DNA from: Candidatus Hebobacterum abditum
GTDB taxonomy: Bacteria; Armatimonadota; Hebobacteria; Hebobacterales; Hebobacteraceae
DNA: 59,308 nt
Reading direction: 5' to 3'
Assembly: GCA_029821875.1 (NCBI GenBank)
Contig: JALGXW010000019.1
Location: 1-59,308, forward strand
Shown: positions 32,976-42,742 of the stretch, piece after piece
How the letters are laid out: every line of letters begins with the position of its first letter
How positions within the stretch are numbered: position 1 is the first letter of the stretch
Notes under the pieces: generated by a model
What the model was told of the DNA's origin: nothing
Database searches by the model: none
The model's input: only the letters and a program-made list of their open reading frames with translations
Program-made: the position numbers and the translations under genes

Positions 32976-35816
32976 ATGGAGATAGTAAGCGCAGACTTCG
33001 GAGGGCGGCGCCTCAGGCGACGTGCCCTGCGGTGGGCAGTGGTGGCCCTCCTCGTCGTCGCCGTCTTCTGGTGGCTTCCTAGGCTCGTTTTCCTCTACAC
33101 ACAGTGGCTCTGGTTCAGGTTCGATGTGGGGTTCCCGGGCGTGTTCTGGACCGTTCTGCGCACCAAGATCGGTCTCGGGCTGCTTTCCGGCGCCTTCTTC
33201 TGTGTCCTCGTGCTGGGGAACGTCGAACTGGCCCGTCGGCTGGCACGCCGCGCCGCCTGGTACGAGGAAGAGCGCGCCTTGCGCCAGCGGATCGCGGAGG
33301 TCATGGAGTACTTCGCGAGTCGCTACCTGTACGTGGCGCTGGCCGTGTTCATCGTCTTGGTCGGCTATGGTGTGGGCGTAGACGCGGCCAGCGAATGGAA
33401 CAGGTACCTGCTGTTCCGGCAGAACCTGCCCTTCGGAGTCAATGACCCGATCTTCGACAGAGATGTCGGCTTCTACGTCTTCCGACTGCCGTTCTGGCGC
33501 TACCTGCTGAACCTCCTCAACCTAACGCTGATGACGGCCTTTGTCCTGTCGGCCGCGGCCCACTACCTCGACAAGGCCATCCGCGTGCTGCGCGGCGTCC
33601 CCGCCTTCGCGCCGCACGTCAAGACTCATCTGTCAGCATTGCTCGGCCTCCTGCTCATATGCAAGGCCCTCGACTATCGCATCGACGCCTATCTCCTGCT
33701 CTACTCGGGGCGCGGAGCCACCTTCGGGGCGAGCTACACGGACGTTCACGCACAGCTGCTGGCGTGCAACGTCCTGTTTGCGATAGCGCTCGCGTGCGCG
33801 GCCCTCGTGCTGGCGAACATCTTCGTCCGCGGCCTGTGGCTGCCGCTCGCCGGAATCGGATTCCTGGCCCTCTGCTCGTTCCTGCTCGGTACGGTCTACC
33901 CGTCGATCGTGCAGCGAGTCCAGGTCGAGCCCAACGAGTTCGACCGAGAGAAGAAGTACATCGCCCACACCATCGCCTTCACACGTCAGGGCTTCGGGCT
34001 GGACCGGATAGAGACGCATCCCATGCTCACGATCGCGCCACTGAACATGGAGGCCGTTAGGAACAACGTTGAGACGGTGGAGAATGTGCGCCTCTGGGAC
34101 TACCGGCCCCTGCTCGACACGTTCCAGCAGCAGCAGGCCCTATGGCCGTACTACCGCTTCAGCTCGGTCGACATCGACCGCTACTGGATCAACGGGGAGT
34201 ATCGGCAGGTCATGCTCGCCGCCCGCGAGCTGTGGCGGCCGGGACTACCCGAGAAGGGGTGGCAGAACGAACGCATCTTCAACACCCACGGGTACGGAGT
34301 GGTGATGGCGCCGGTCAGCGACGTCATCCAGTCCGGGCTGCCGAACCTGGCCATCAAGAACATCCCGCCGGAGTCCTCCTTCGATCTGGAGATCACCCGG
34401 CCCGGTATCTACTACGGGGAGCTCACCAACGATTACGTCATCGTCGGGACCAGCGAGCAGGAGAACGACTACCCGCTGCCGGCCAGCAACGTGATGGCGA
34501 AGGTCAACTACGACGGCAAGGGCGGAGTGCCGATTGGGTCTGGCTTGCCACGCCTGGCCACTTCCATGCGGTTCCGCGACCTGAACATCATCATTTCGAA
34601 CGTGATCCAGGACGAAAGCCGCATCCTGTGGGGACGCAACATACGGTCGCGTACGAAGCAGATTGCGCCCTACCTCACCTATGACCACGATCCCTATATC
34701 GTGGCGGCCGAGGACGGTAACCTCTACTGGATCCAGGACGCGTACACGACCTCTGATATGTACCCGTATGCCGATCCCGTCAGGCCCGGCGCGCCCAACT
34801 ACATCCGGAACTCGGTCAAGGTCGTGACCGATGCCTACGACGGGACGGTGATGTTCTTCGTGGCCGACGTCTCCGATCCGATCATCCAGAGCTACCAGAA
34901 GATATTCCCGACGGTCTTCAGGCCACTGTCGGACATACCGTCGAACTTGCTTGAGCACATACGGTATCCGGAGGCGCTCTTCAACACACAGAGCGAGCGG
35001 CTCACCATCTATCATATGACCGACCCGCGGACCTTCTACAACAGAATCGAGAAGTGGCAGGTCGCTCGCGAGGCGCCTAAGACCGTGGGGCTTGCCGTGC
35101 GCCCCTTGATCGGTGGCCCTCGAGACAGCCAGGGCGAGCAGATGCAGGCCTACTACGCCATCGTCAAGCTGCCGAATGCGGGCGCACCGGAGTTCCTGCT
35201 GATGCTGCCGTTCACGCCCCAAGAGAAGCCGAACATGGTCGCCTGGGTTGCTGCCAGGTCCGACGGGGATGACTACGGGAAGCTCCTGCTGTACAACTTC
35301 CCGAAGACGGAGCAGGTGTGGGGGCCGATACAGATCGAGGCCTCCATCGACCAAGATGACATCATCAGCGAGTGGATCACGCTGCGGAACCAGCAGGGCT
35401 CGCGCGTTCTGCGGGGCAATCTTCTCGTCATCCCCCTCGACAGCGCCATCCTCTACGTCGAGCCGCTCTACCTGCAGGCGTCCCAGAGCCCGATTCCTGA
35501 GTTGAAGCAGGTCGTGCTCGCGCGCGGCGACGGCCGCGCGGTCATGCAGCCCGCACTGTCGATGGCACTGAGGGACCTGCTCGGCGAGGAGCCTCCGGAG
35601 TTGATTGCACTCGAGCCCAGCAGGTTCGAAGTGGCAGCACCACCGGTTGTCGAGGAAGGCCCGCCGGAGGCGCCGGCACCGTCACCGGTCGCCAGACCAG
35701 CCGCGCAGGAGTTGGCCGAGGAGGCCGACCGACTGCTGCGGGATGCTCGGGACAGGCTGGATCGACTAGAGGAGACACTTCGCGAGCTGAGCCGGGAGAT
35801 CGAGGGCGGCGAGTAG
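32976..35816 (+). CDS. UPF0182 family membrane protein
   Basis: This is a 946-residue UPF0182 protein. About seven membrane helices occupy the first 330 residues (for example WAVVALLVVAVFWWLPRLVF). A large extracytoplasmic region follows, carrying family landmarks such as RYWINGEYRQVMLAARE, ITRPGIYYGELTNDYVIVGT, NPVIDERRIL-like DESRILWGRNIRSR, LTYDHDPYIVAAEDGNLYWIQDAYT and the late AILYVEPLYLQASQ. The tail is Pro/Ala-rich with a short coiled coil (ADRLLRDARDRLDRLEETL). The family is common in actinobacteria, cyanobacteria and clostridia, and its function is unknown. It is divergent from the ABC operon and precedes ruvC. Confidence 0.93.
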   Translation: MEIVSADFGGRRLRRRALRWAVVALLVVAVFWWLPRLVFLYTQWLWFRFDVGFPGVFWTVLRTKIGLGLLSGAFFCVLVLGNVELARRLARRAAWYEEERALRQRIAEVMEYFASRYLYVALAVFIVLVGYGVGVDAASEWNRYLLFRQNLPFGVNDPIFDRDVGFYVFRLPFWRYLLNLLNLTLMTAFVLSAAAHYLDKAIRVLRGVPAFAPHVKTHLSALLGLLLICKALDYRIDAYLLLYSGRGATFGASYTDVHAQLLACNVLFAIALACAALVLANIFVRGLWLPLAGIGFLALCSFLLGTVYPSIVQRVQVEPNEFDREKKYIAHTIAFTRQGFGLDRIETHPMLTIAPLNMEAVRNNVETVENVRLWDYRPLLDTFQQQQALWPYYRFSSVDIDRYWINGEYRQVMLAARELWRPGLPEKGWQNERIFNTHGYGVVMAPVSDVIQSGLPNLAIKNIPPESSFDLEITRPGIYYGELTNDYVIVGTSEQENDYPLPASNVMAKVNYDGKGGVPIGSGLPRLATSMRFRDLNIIISNVIQDESRILWGRNIRSRTKQIAPYLTYDHDPYIVAAEDGNLYWIQDAYTTSDMYPYADPVRPGAPNYIRNSVKVVTDAYDGTVMFFVADVSDPIIQSYQKIFPTVFRPLSDIPSNLLEHIRYPEALFNTQSERLTIYHMTDPRTFYNRIEKWQVAREAPKTVGLAVRPLIGGPRDSQGEQMQAYYAIVKLPNAGAPEFLLMLPFTPQEKPNMVAWVAARSDGDDYGKLLLYNFPKTEQVWGPIQIEASIDQDDIISEWITLRNQQGSRVLRGNLLVIPLDSAILYVEPLYLQASQSPIPELKQVVLARGDGRAVMQPALSMALRDLLGEEPPELIALEPSRFEVAAPPVVEEGPPEAPAPSPVARPAAQELAEEADRLLRDARDRLDRLEETLRELSREIEGGE

Positions 35817-35932
35817 CTTCCCGCCGCCCGCCAGGCCTTCTGCCCCGTGGTGCAAGGTGCTAGCGGGTGGCCGCTGCGTGGTAATATGCTAGCGGAATCG
35901 GCGCGGCGTCCCGCGAGGCGGATCAGGATCAG

Positions 35933-36424
35933 ATGATCGTCCTAGGCGTTGACCCAGGGCTCAGCGCAACAGGCTACGCAGTGCTCGAGGCTGACAACGG
36001 CCGCCTCCGCGTCCGGGACACTGGATGCGCCCGCAGCAAGAGTCGGCATCCTCTTGAGACGCGGGTCCGAGAGATCTACGACGCGCTGAGCGCGGTGGCT
36101 CAGCGCTGGCGCCCGGAGGTGACGGTGCTGGAGGGCCTGTACGCCGAATACCGATACCCTCGCACTGTCATCCTGATGGGACATGTCCGCGGGGTGATCT
36201 GTCTCGCAGCCGACCAGACCGGAGCCGGAGTGCTGGAGGTCTCGCCGGCCGAGGTGAAGCAGGCCCTGACCGGTTCGGGTCGGGCGAGCAAGGAGCAGAT
36301 CAAGCGGGCGGTCACCAGGATGCTCTCGCTCCAGGATCCACCCGACTCCGACCACGTGTGTGACGCGATGGCGCTGGCCCTGGTTGGCGCGGCGCGGGCC
36401 GGCGTCGATCTCTCTCCGCAGTAG
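35933..36424 (+). CDS. ruvC: Holliday junction resolvase RuvC
   Basis: This 163-residue RNase-H-fold endonuclease cuts Holliday junctions symmetrically. The first catalytic Asp lies in IVLGVDPGLSATGYAV, the Glu in VTVLEGLYAEYRYP, and the final acidic pair in SDHVCDAMALALVGAAR. Length is normal. The middle motif differs from the common EEVF..N form (EGLYAEYRYPRTVILMGHVRGV), a variant that keeps the acidic residue. It begins a tight operon with ruvA (15 bases) and ruvB. Confidence 0.94.
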   Translation: MIVLGVDPGLSATGYAVLEADNGRLRVRDTGCARSKSRHPLETRVREIYDALSAVAQRWRPEVTVLEGLYAEYRYPRTVILMGHVRGVICLAADQTGAGVLEVSPAEVKQALTGSGRASKEQIKRAVTRMLSLQDPPDSDHVCDAMALALVGAARAGVDLSPQ

Positions 36425-36439
36425 GCCGAGGAGACGCAG

Positions 36440-37066
36440 TTGATCGCATATCTCGAGGGCAAGATCATCGGCAGGCAGGACGAGCGCATCGTCGTCCTCT
36501 CGGGCGGCGTGGGCTATGAGGTCATGCTTCCCGTTGCTGTGCAGCGGGCAATCCGCTCCCGGCCGGCGGGTGCCGAGGGCGACACGGTGAAGCTATATGT
36601 CTCGTTCCATCAGACCGAGCACAACCCCAAGCCGATGCTTATCGGATTCCTCTCGCAGCTCGAGAGGGAGTTCTTCGAGCGGCTCATCACGGTGGAGGAC
36701 ATCGGGCCCACCGCCGCCTGCAGAGCGCTCTCTGTGGATGTGGCTCGCATCGCCCGCGCCATCGAGGCCAAGGATGCGAAGCTGCTGTGCACTCTCGACG
36801 GCATCGGGCCGCGCAAGGCGGAGAAGATCATCGCCACCCTGCATGGCCGTGTGGGCAAGTTCGCCCTCATGCCGGAAGGCGCGGAGGCGGCCTCGCCGCC
36901 AGAGGAAGAGGACTTCCGGGCGGAGGTCATAGCAGTGCTCACCGAGCAGCTCGGCCACACGCGCACCGAAGCCACGCGGATGATGCAGGCGGCCATCGCT
37001 CGGCGCCCTGATGTGTCAAGCGCAGAGGAGCTGTTCGAAGAGGTGTACCGGGGAGAGAGGTCTTAG
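36440..37066 (+). CDS. ruvA: Holliday junction branch migration protein RuvA
   Basis: RuvA binds four-way junctions and recruits RuvB. The 208 residues show the OB fold (MIAYLEGKIIGRQDERIVVLSGGVGYEV), the two helix-hairpin-helix units (LITVEDIGPTAACRAL and LCTLDGIGPRKAEKII), and the C-terminal domain III that contacts RuvB (FRAEVIAVLTEQLGHTRTEA). The start codon is TTG, supported by the canonical MIAYL beginning and GAGGAGACG just upstream. It lies between ruvC and ruvB in the same operon. Confidence 0.95.
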   Translation: MIAYLEGKIIGRQDERIVVLSGGVGYEVMLPVAVQRAIRSRPAGAEGDTVKLYVSFHQTEHNPKPMLIGFLSQLEREFFERLITVEDIGPTAACRALSVDVARIARAIEAKDAKLLCTLDGIGPRKAEKIIATLHGRVGKFALMPEGAEAASPPEEEDFRAEVIAVLTEQLGHTRTEATRMMQAAIARRPDVSSAEELFEEVYRGERS

Positions 37067-37069
37067 GCG

Positions 37070-38158
37070 GTGAGGCGGAAGAAAGCCACCTCGGCGTCCC
37101 GCAGACGGCCCGAACCGACGGCTGAGCCCGCGGCAGAGGTGCTCGCCGACGCGACTCCCGAGGAGCGCGAGGACAAGTGGAACCTGCGGCCGCGGACCTT
37201 CGGCGACTGCATCGGGCAGGGCGTGGTCGTGGAGGCATTGGACATTGCCATCAAGGCGTCCAAGGAACGCGGCGAGCCGCTCGACCACACGCTCTTCTAC
37301 GGGCCGCCCGGTCTGGGGAAGACAACCTTCGCCCGTATCATCGCGAACGAGATGGGGGTCAACTTCAAGGGCACCTCCGGCCCGGCCCTCGAGCGAGGCG
37401 GCGACCTCGTCAGCATTCTCACGAACCTCGAAGAGCGCGATGTGCTCTTCATCGATGAGATCCATCGGCTGCCGCGGCAGGTCGAAGAGCTGCTCTACTC
37501 GGCGATGGAGGACTTCACTGTTGACATCATCTTCGACAAGGGCGCGCACGCGCGTATCTACCGCTCTCGACTCCAGCCGTTCACGCTCGTCGGCGCGACC
37601 ACTCGGGCGGGCCTGCTGTCGCCGCCCCTGCGCCAGCGGTTCGGGATCGTCCGGGAGCTGCACTTCTACTCTGAGGATGAACTCGTCCAGGGACTCAACC
37701 GTTCGGCGCGACTTCTGGAAATGGCCGTGGACGAGGACAGCGCGAGGGTGCTGGCCAGGCGGAGCCGGGGCACCATCCGGATCGCCAACCGCCTGCTGCG
37801 CAGGGTGCGCGACTACGCGCAGGTCAGGGGCGGCGGGAAGGTGAGCCCGGAGGTGGCCAAGGCGGCGCTGGAGCTAGAGGGGATAGATGAGGTCGGACTG
37901 ACCCCTATCGACCGGAGGCTTCTCGATATCATCGTCAATCAGCACCTCGGCGGGCCTGTGGGGATCGATGCTCTGGCGGCGACCCTTCAGGAGGAGGTGC
38001 GGACACTCGAAGATATGGTGGAACCGTTCCTGCTGCACCGCGGCCTCCTCGCCCGCACCTCGAAGGGCCGGGTCGCGACCGAGGAAGCCTACAAGCACCT
38101 CGGTGTCGAGAAGGTTGACGGCGGGAGCCAGGGGAAGGCGCAGCGCGAGCTGCTGTAG
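37070..38158 (+). CDS. ruvB: Holliday junction ATP-dependent DNA helicase RuvB
   Basis: RuvB is the AAA+ motor of branch migration. Walker A is [18 protein letters not shown], Walker [12 protein letters not shown], sensor 1 LVGATTRAG, arginine finger [10 protein letters not shown], and the C-terminal winged helix begins [10 protein letters not shown]. The 362 residues include a basic N-terminal extension of about 35 residues ([15 protein letters not shown]) before the usual [11 protein letters not shown] start. The GTG codon is 3 bases past the ruvA stop. Confidence 0.96.
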   Translation: MRRKKATSASRRRPEPTAEPAAEVLADATPEEREDKWNLRPRTFGDCIGQGVVVEALDIAIKASKERGEPLDHTLFYGPPGLGKTTFARIIANEMGVNFKGTSGPALERGGDLVSILTNLEERDVLFIDEIHRLPRQVEELLYSAMEDFTVDIIFDKGAHARIYRSRLQPFTLVGATTRAGLLSPPLRQRFGIVRELHFYSEDELVQGLNRSARLLEMAVDEDSARVLARRSRGTIRIANRLLRRVRDYAQVRGGGKVSPEVAKAALELEGIDEVGLTPIDRRLLDIIVNQHLGGPVGIDALAATLQEEVRTLEDMVEPFLLHRGLLARTSKGRVATEEAYKHLGVEKVDGGSQGKAQRELL

Positions 38159-38185
38159 GCACGTTCGGGAAGGAAGGTCGGCGGT

Positions 38186-38407
38186 TTGAGTCTGAGGCCG
38201 GAGAGCACGGCCGTTCCCCTTGAGCCGGAGGAGCTCGTCGCACTTCAGGAGATTCTCATGGATGGCGACGGCGAGGCCGCGCTCGAGTTCCTCCGCAAGG
38301 TGATCGCCGAGAAAGTGCGCCGCCGCCAAGACGACAGCCACCGTCCGCCCTTCGAGGGCGGCATCCGCATCGAGCGGACCCCGGGTTTCTTCAGGAAGAC
38401 CGACTGA
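38186..38407 (+). CDS. Small unknown protein between ruvB and mutY
   Basis: This 73-residue ORF starts at TTG (38186), 27 bases after ruvB and 11 bases before mutY, filling the gap in the same direction. It reads as a soluble, charged, mainly helical peptide: EPEELVALQEILMDGDGEAALEFLRKVIAEKVRRRQ, then a basic tail ending FFRKTD. Codon use matches the neighbours. No family recognised. Its place in a repair operon suggests, without proving, a DNA-related accessory role. Confidence 0.6.
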   Translation: MSLRPESTAVPLEPEELVALQEILMDGDGEAALEFLRKVIAEKVRRRQDDSHRPPFEGGIRIERTPGFFRKTD

Positions 38408-38418
38408 GCAGTCACTGC

Positions 38419-39489
38419 ATGGCTCGCGTTCCCAATCCGACGCCCCAGGACATTGCGCCCCGCCTGCTGCCGTGGTTCTCCCGCAATCGGCGCGACCTCC
38501 CGTGGCGGCGCACTCGGAATCCCTACCGAATCTGGGTCGCGGAGGTGATGCTCCAGCAGACTCAGGTCGAGCGGGTCACTCCATTCTACCAGCGCTTCGT
38601 CAGGGGATTCCCAACGGTGGCCGGCCTCGCGGCCGCGCCTCTGGATGAGGTGCTGAGGCACTGGGCCGGCCTCGGCTACTACTCCCGCGCGCGCAACCTC
38701 CACGCGGCCTGCCAGGCTCTCGTCGCGCGCAACGGGGGCAAGGTGCCGGCCGACTACGACGAGCTCGTCACTCTTCCAGGCGTCGGGGCCTATACCGCCG
38801 GCGCCGTTCTCAGCATCGCCTTCGGCCAGCAGCATCCTGCCCTCGACGCCAACGCGAAGCGGGTGCTCGCACGAGTCTTCCATCTCAGAGGCGACTCGGC
38901 GGCGGCGCAACGCAGGATCGAGCGGGCCGGGAAAGCGGCTGTGCCAGCCAAGCGACCCGGCGAGTACAACCAGGCCCTCATGGAGTTGGGGTCATTGGTC
39001 TGTACGCCTCGAAAACCGAAGTGTGACGCCTGCTGCCTGGCCGAGCCGTGCCGAGCACGCCATCTCGATGTGACAGACTCCGTGCCGAGGCCCCGACGCG
39101 CTCGTATCCGGCGGGGCCGGGCCGCGCTGGCAATCGTGCGACGGCGCGGACGCATTCTCATCGCCCAGCGGCCGCCCGAGGGCATCTGGGGCGGCCTGTG
39201 GGAGTTCCCGAACGTCGAGCTATCCGGCGACGAAGATCCCGCCGCGGCCTTGCGGCACATCCTGCGGGATGAGTTCGCCCTCGAAGCGGAGATCGGGCCA
39301 GAGCTGGGCCGACACACCTACGGCATCATGAGTCGCCGTATCGACCTCACCATCTACGAGGCCAAGGCCGTTCGCAGCCGGGCCCACCCCCGCTCCCACG
39401 AGGGCGCGCGCTGGATACGCCCGGGCGATCTCGACGACTACGCCCTCCCCGCACCGCACCGGAGAGCGGCGGACTCCCTGCTCCGCTAG
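38419..39489 (+). CDS. mutY: Adenine DNA glycosylase MutY
   Basis: MutY removes adenine mispaired with 8-oxoguanine. The 356 residues show LPWRRTRNPYRIWVAEVMLQQTQVERV, the helix-hairpin-helix LPGVGAYTAGAVLSIAF, catalytic Asp in ALDANAKRVLAR, and the iron-sulfur loop C-x6-C-x2-C-x5-C (VCTPRKPKCDACCLAEPC). A C-terminal NUDIX-like domain reads 8-oxoG (IAQRPPEGIWGGLWEFPNVEL). Complete and typical. It closes the ruvC-A-B-small ORF-mutY repair operon. It fits an organism that must deal with oxidative DNA damage. Confidence 0.96.
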   Translation: MARVPNPTPQDIAPRLLPWFSRNRRDLPWRRTRNPYRIWVAEVMLQQTQVERVTPFYQRFVRGFPTVAGLAAAPLDEVLRHWAGLGYYSRARNLHAACQALVARNGGKVPADYDELVTLPGVGAYTAGAVLSIAFGQQHPALDANAKRVLARVFHLRGDSAAAQRRIERAGKAAVPAKRPGEYNQALMELGSLVCTPRKPKCDACCLAEPCRARHLDVTDSVPRPRRARIRRGRAALAIVRRRGRILIAQRPPEGIWGGLWEFPNVELSGDEDPAAALRHILRDEFALEAEIGPELGRHTYGIMSRRIDLTIYEAKAVRSRAHPRSHEGARWIRPGDLDDYALPAPHRRAADSLLR

Positions 39490-39600
39490 CTGCGACAGCT
39501 CGGCCGCCAGGCATTCTCCCTCGACCTTCTCCCTGACCGACAAGGACATCGCCCTCCTGACTTGAAGTCCCGAGTTCACTGCCTCCACAGAGGGACGCCG

Positions 39601-41463
39601 ATGATCTTCGCTGACCGATATGGGAGCGCCGACATCAGAGACTGGCTCTTGCCAGTCGAGTCCTATCACCCTTTCCCGACGGCGGACGAGTGCGAGCAAT
39701 GGGAGGCGCTTCCGCGCGTTCTGCGGGAGGCGGCCATCGAGGGCGCAGAGCAGTTCCGCGGCTTCGCGTGGCCGGCTCTTCCCGCGACTCTCTACATGGA
39801 ATGCGCTCGCACCGGAGACAGGAAGAGGTACGAGCAGCCTTACTTCGCGCGCCGGTCGGCGCTCGTCAGTCTCATCCTTGCAGAGTGTGTGGAAGGCAAG
39901 GGGCGCTTCCTGGACGACATCGTCAACGGCCTGTGGGCGATCTGCGAGGAGTCGACCTGGGTGGTGCCCGCGCACAACCCCGATCGTGCCGGAGGCGAGC
40001 CATTGCCCGACACGGTCGATCATTTCATCGATCTCTTCGCAGGCGACACGGGGGCGCTGCTGGCGTGGACGCATTACCTGCTCCGCTCCCAGCTCGATGC
40101 GACGAGCAATCACGTGTGCAATCGCGTGTGCCGTGAAGTCAAGGCTCGCATCCTCGACCCGTTCCTGGAGCGAAGCGACTTCTGGTGGATGGGAGAAGAC
40201 ACCGCCCGGCGTCTAAGCAACTGGAGCCCGTGGTGTGTCTCCGACTGCCTGGCGGCCGCGCTTCTCCTGGAAGCCCATCGGGACCGGCGGACTCGGGCCG
40301 TGGAGAAGGCCCTGACGATCCTAGACCGTTTCCTCGCCCAGTATCACTCAGACGGCGGGTGTGACGAAGGCCCGGGCTACTGGACCGTGGCGGGAGGCGC
40401 GCTGCTCGACTGCCTCGAGCTACTTCACGGCGCGTCGGGCGGCGAGATCGACGCGTACGACGAGCCGCTGATCCGGGAGATCGCCCGCTACATCTATCGC
40501 GTCCACATCGCCGGTGACTACTACGTGAACTTCGCCGACTGCAACGCGCGCCTCGGCCCGCCCGGTGGGCTCGTCTATCGCTGGGGGCATCGCATCGGGG
40601 ACCCTATCATGTCGGAGTTCGGCTCCTGGCTCCACGCCAGGCGCGGTGCGGCCGCGCTGGTCGGGGGCAAGCTGCTGCGCGCGCTGCCCGATCTCTTCCT
40701 CGCCGAAGGGATCGAGGGCCCCGGCCGGCCTCGGCTGGTGCGAGACGTGTGGCTCGATGGCATCCAGGTGATGGCGGCCCGGCAGGAAGAGGGATCGGAT
40801 CGCGGGCTCTACCTCGCGGTCAAGGGCGGACACAACGCGGAGAGCCATAACCACAACGATGTCGGGCAGTTCATCATCTACGCGGACGCCGATCCGCTCA
40901 TCATAGACCCCGGCGTCGGCACGTACACTGCGAAGACCTTCAGCGACCGGCGCTACGAGATCTGGACCATGCAGTCCGCCTATCACAACCTGCCGACTGT
41001 GAACGGAGTGCAGCAGCAGGAGGGGGAGGAGTTCAGGGCGAGCGATGTAGCCTATCGCGTGGACCACTTCTCCGCCGAGCTGAGCCTCGACATAGCGCAG
41101 GCGTATCCTGAGGCGGCCGGCATCAAATCGTGGCGGCGGACGTGCAGGCTCGTCCGGGGTGACCGCCCGTGTGTCGAAATCCAGGATGAGTTCGCGCTGG
41201 CCGCGCCGGCCAACGATGTCATGCTCTCGCTGATGACTCCCTGTCGGCCGAGCGTCGCCTCTCCCGGCGTCGTAGAACTCGTCGGGGCGACGCGGACGCG
41301 GCGTCTGACTTACGACTCCGATGCTCTGACCGCGTCCGTCGAGGAGATGCCGCTCGACGATGAGCGGCTGATATCCTCCTGGGGCGAACGGCTTTTCCGC
41401 ATTGTACTGAGGGCCAGAGAGGTGATCGCGCGTGCGACCTGGTTCCTCCGGATAGACGCCTGA
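39601..41463 (+). CDS. Heparinase II/III-like polysaccharide lyase family protein
   Basis: This 620-residue protein has the two-part layout of PL12/PL21-like heparinases. An N-terminal alpha/alpha toroid (about residues 60-330, with [21 protein letters not shown] and [20 protein letters not shown]) is followed by a beta-sandwich domain starting [22 protein letters not shown]. That [12 protein letters not shown] block carries the catalytic/metal His region of heparinase II. No signal peptide is seen, so it may act on imported oligosaccharides or have lost secretion. The ATG at 39601 has AGAGGG 6 bases upstream; an earlier codon at 39562 would add 13 residues. Substrate unknown, probably a uronic-acid glycan. 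Confidence 0.85.
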   Translation: MIFADRYGSADIRDWLLPVESYHPFPTADECEQWEALPRVLREAAIEGAEQFRGFAWPALPATLYMECARTGDRKRYEQPYFARRSALVSLILAECVEGKGRFLDDIVNGLWAICEESTWVVPAHNPDRAGGEPLPDTVDHFIDLFAGDTGALLAWTHYLLRSQLDATSNHVCNRVCREVKARILDPFLERSDFWWMGEDTARRLSNWSPWCVSDCLAAALLLEAHRDRRTRAVEKALTILDRFLAQYHSDGGCDEGPGYWTVAGGALLDCLELLHGASGGEIDAYDEPLIREIARYIYRVHIAGDYYVNFADCNARLGPPGGLVYRWGHRIGDPIMSEFGSWLHARRGAAALVGGKLLRALPDLFLAEGIEGPGRPRLVRDVWLDGIQVMAARQEEGSDRGLYLAVKGGHNAESHNHNDVGQFIIYADADPLIIDPGVGTYTAKTFSDRRYEIWTMQSAYHNLPTVNGVQQQEGEEFRASDVAYRVDHFSAELSLDIAQAYPEAAGIKSWRRTCRLVRGDRPCVEIQDEFALAAPANDVMLSLMTPCRPSVASPGVVELVGATRTRRLTYDSDALTASVEEMPLDDERLISSWGERLFRIVLRAREVIARATWFLRIDA

Positions 41464-41612
41464 GGCACCAGCCCGACGAGCGGACGAGGAACACCGTTGA
41501 CGGCGTGCAGCAACAGGTCCTGCACGGCCGCTGTCCGCGGGTCCTTCCCACAGACTCGGGTGGCCGTGCAGCCCTGCCCCTTTGCAGTCTGCTCGCACTG
41601 ATAGCAGAACAT
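41310..41612 (-). pseudogene. hcp: N-terminal fragment of hybrid-cluster protein (hydroxylamine reductase)
   Basis: From an ATG at 41612 with a good AAGGAGA site 8 bases upstream, the minus strand reads [15 protein letters not shown], then VCGKDP and [10 protein letters not shown]. This is the start of hybrid-cluster protein, with its four [Fe-S]-ligand cysteines at residues 3, 6, 15 and 21. The match stops after about 41 residues (near 41490). The remaining 60 codons run into the opposite strand of the intact heparinase-like gene and look random. Full Hcp is about 430-550 residues. It may be a remnant left by a rearrangement, or a surviving cysteine-cluster peptide. It lies 24 bases after the DUF4432 gene. 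Confidence 0.75.
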
Positions 41613-41635
41613 GGTGGTCTCCTTAGTTGAGTGGG

Positions 41636-42703
41636 CTACTTCAGTGTGGCCTCGCGCGCCAGCTCGTCGAGGGCAGCATCGCCCTCGACAACATCGAGTT
41701 CGAACCCCATCTGCAGCTCCTCGCCGACGGGCAGCTCGAATAGCTCGCCCGCAGCCCGGGCGGCGTTCCGGCCGACAGGCTTGCAGTTCCCGGGCTCGAT
41801 ACCGAGAACATACTCGCGCTCTCCGAGCATCTTCCACTGGGTGAGGAAGGGAAGCTCCGATAGACGGTAGCGGAGCCGGAGGCCGATCCCGCCTTCGAGC
41901 CGGCGGTTGATGAGCGCGCAGGTCACGACGCCATCTGAGTCGGCCTGCACGGTGTGGAAGTACACCTTCTCCGCATATCCAGACACGGGCGCGTGCATCT
42001 CGGCCCACTGCTCCTTGCCGTCCTCGGCTTCGGCATCGCGCGGAGTCGCTTCCGTGCTGGGGAGTATGAGCTGCGACTCGTCGTCGAGGAGCGGGAAGCC
42101 CGTGTTGATGTGGTAGAGCAGCATCAGTGGCGCCGGCCGCGCGCCAACGTTCACGATGCGATCCCGGACGGAGACTGCGGCGGAGTCCGCCCGGGTGCTT
42201 ATCGTCCGGTGCATCTCCAGACCGGGACCGAACAGCCGCGCTTCACGCACGACTCCGCTCACTTCGAGCTGCAGGTGCTCTCCCGCCCACTCCTCGCGGA
42301 TGCCTATCTGCTCGGCCGGGATTGTCGAGACCCGGCCGTGCAGGCCCAGGTCTTCCCCATCATCTTCGTGTGGCGGGCCGACCTGCGTCAGCCCACAGGT
42401 CGTGAGCAGGCCGCCGGAGAAAGTCCACAGCCATTCTGCGCCTCGCGGATCGTAGAATCCGGGGGCCGCATCTCCCGCGGCTGAGCGCCAGCAGAGGCTG
42501 ATGCCCTTGTAGCGCGCCTCGCTGATGTCCATGGCGCGGTCCACCAGGACGGTGAACTCCAGGCCGCGGGTGGTACGGAAGTCAACCGCCCGCACCCCGG
42601 CTGCCCGGCCGTCGGTGAGCTGGTACTGCTTCAGTCCTCCCAGTTGCGAGGTGTGCCCGGTGCGTTTCTCGACTTCCTTACGCTCGTAGCCGAACAATGG
42701 CAT
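41636..42703 (-). CDS. DUF4432 / aldose-1-epimerase-like protein
   Basis: This 355-residue protein has the galactose-mutarotase-like beta-sandwich pattern of DUF4432: [36 protein letters not shown] near the N-terminus, [28 protein letters not shown] and [16 protein letters not shown]. The conserved DRAMDI and HGR/HxN positions correspond to carbohydrate-contacting residues in the superfamily. It likely handles a sugar or sugar acid. It follows the ADP-ribosylglycohydrolase gene on the minus strand with 39 bases between, and both sit next to the heparinase-like gene, suggesting a glycan-use cluster. Confidence 0.88.
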   Translation of the reverse strand: MPLFGYERKEVEKRTGHTSQLGGLKQYQLTDGRAAGVRAVDFRTTRGLEFTVLVDRAMDISEARYKGISLCWRSAAGDAAPGFYDPRGAEWLWTFSGGLLTTCGLTQVGPPHEDDGEDLGLHGRVSTIPAEQIGIREEWAGEHLQLEVSGVVREARLFGPGLEMHRTISTRADSAAVSVRDRIVNVGARPAPLMLLYHINTGFPLLDDESQLILPSTEATPRDAEAEDGKEQWAEMHAPVSGYAEKVYFHTVQADSDGVVTCALINRRLEGGIGLRLRYRLSELPFLTQWKMLGEREYVLGIEPGNCKPVGRNAARAAGELFELPVGEELQMGFELDVVEGDAALDELAREATLK

Positions 42704-42742
42704 ATTCCCCTCCTCAGGTGTGACCTCGTGACAGCGGGAAAC

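Noticed and set aside
35856-35905. Direct repeat GCTAGCGG twice upstream of ruvC, considered as an operator.
   Set aside because: The copies are only 8 bases, not palindromic in the LexA sense, and do not sit on a clear promoter. No copy of the dnaE2 palindrome is present there.
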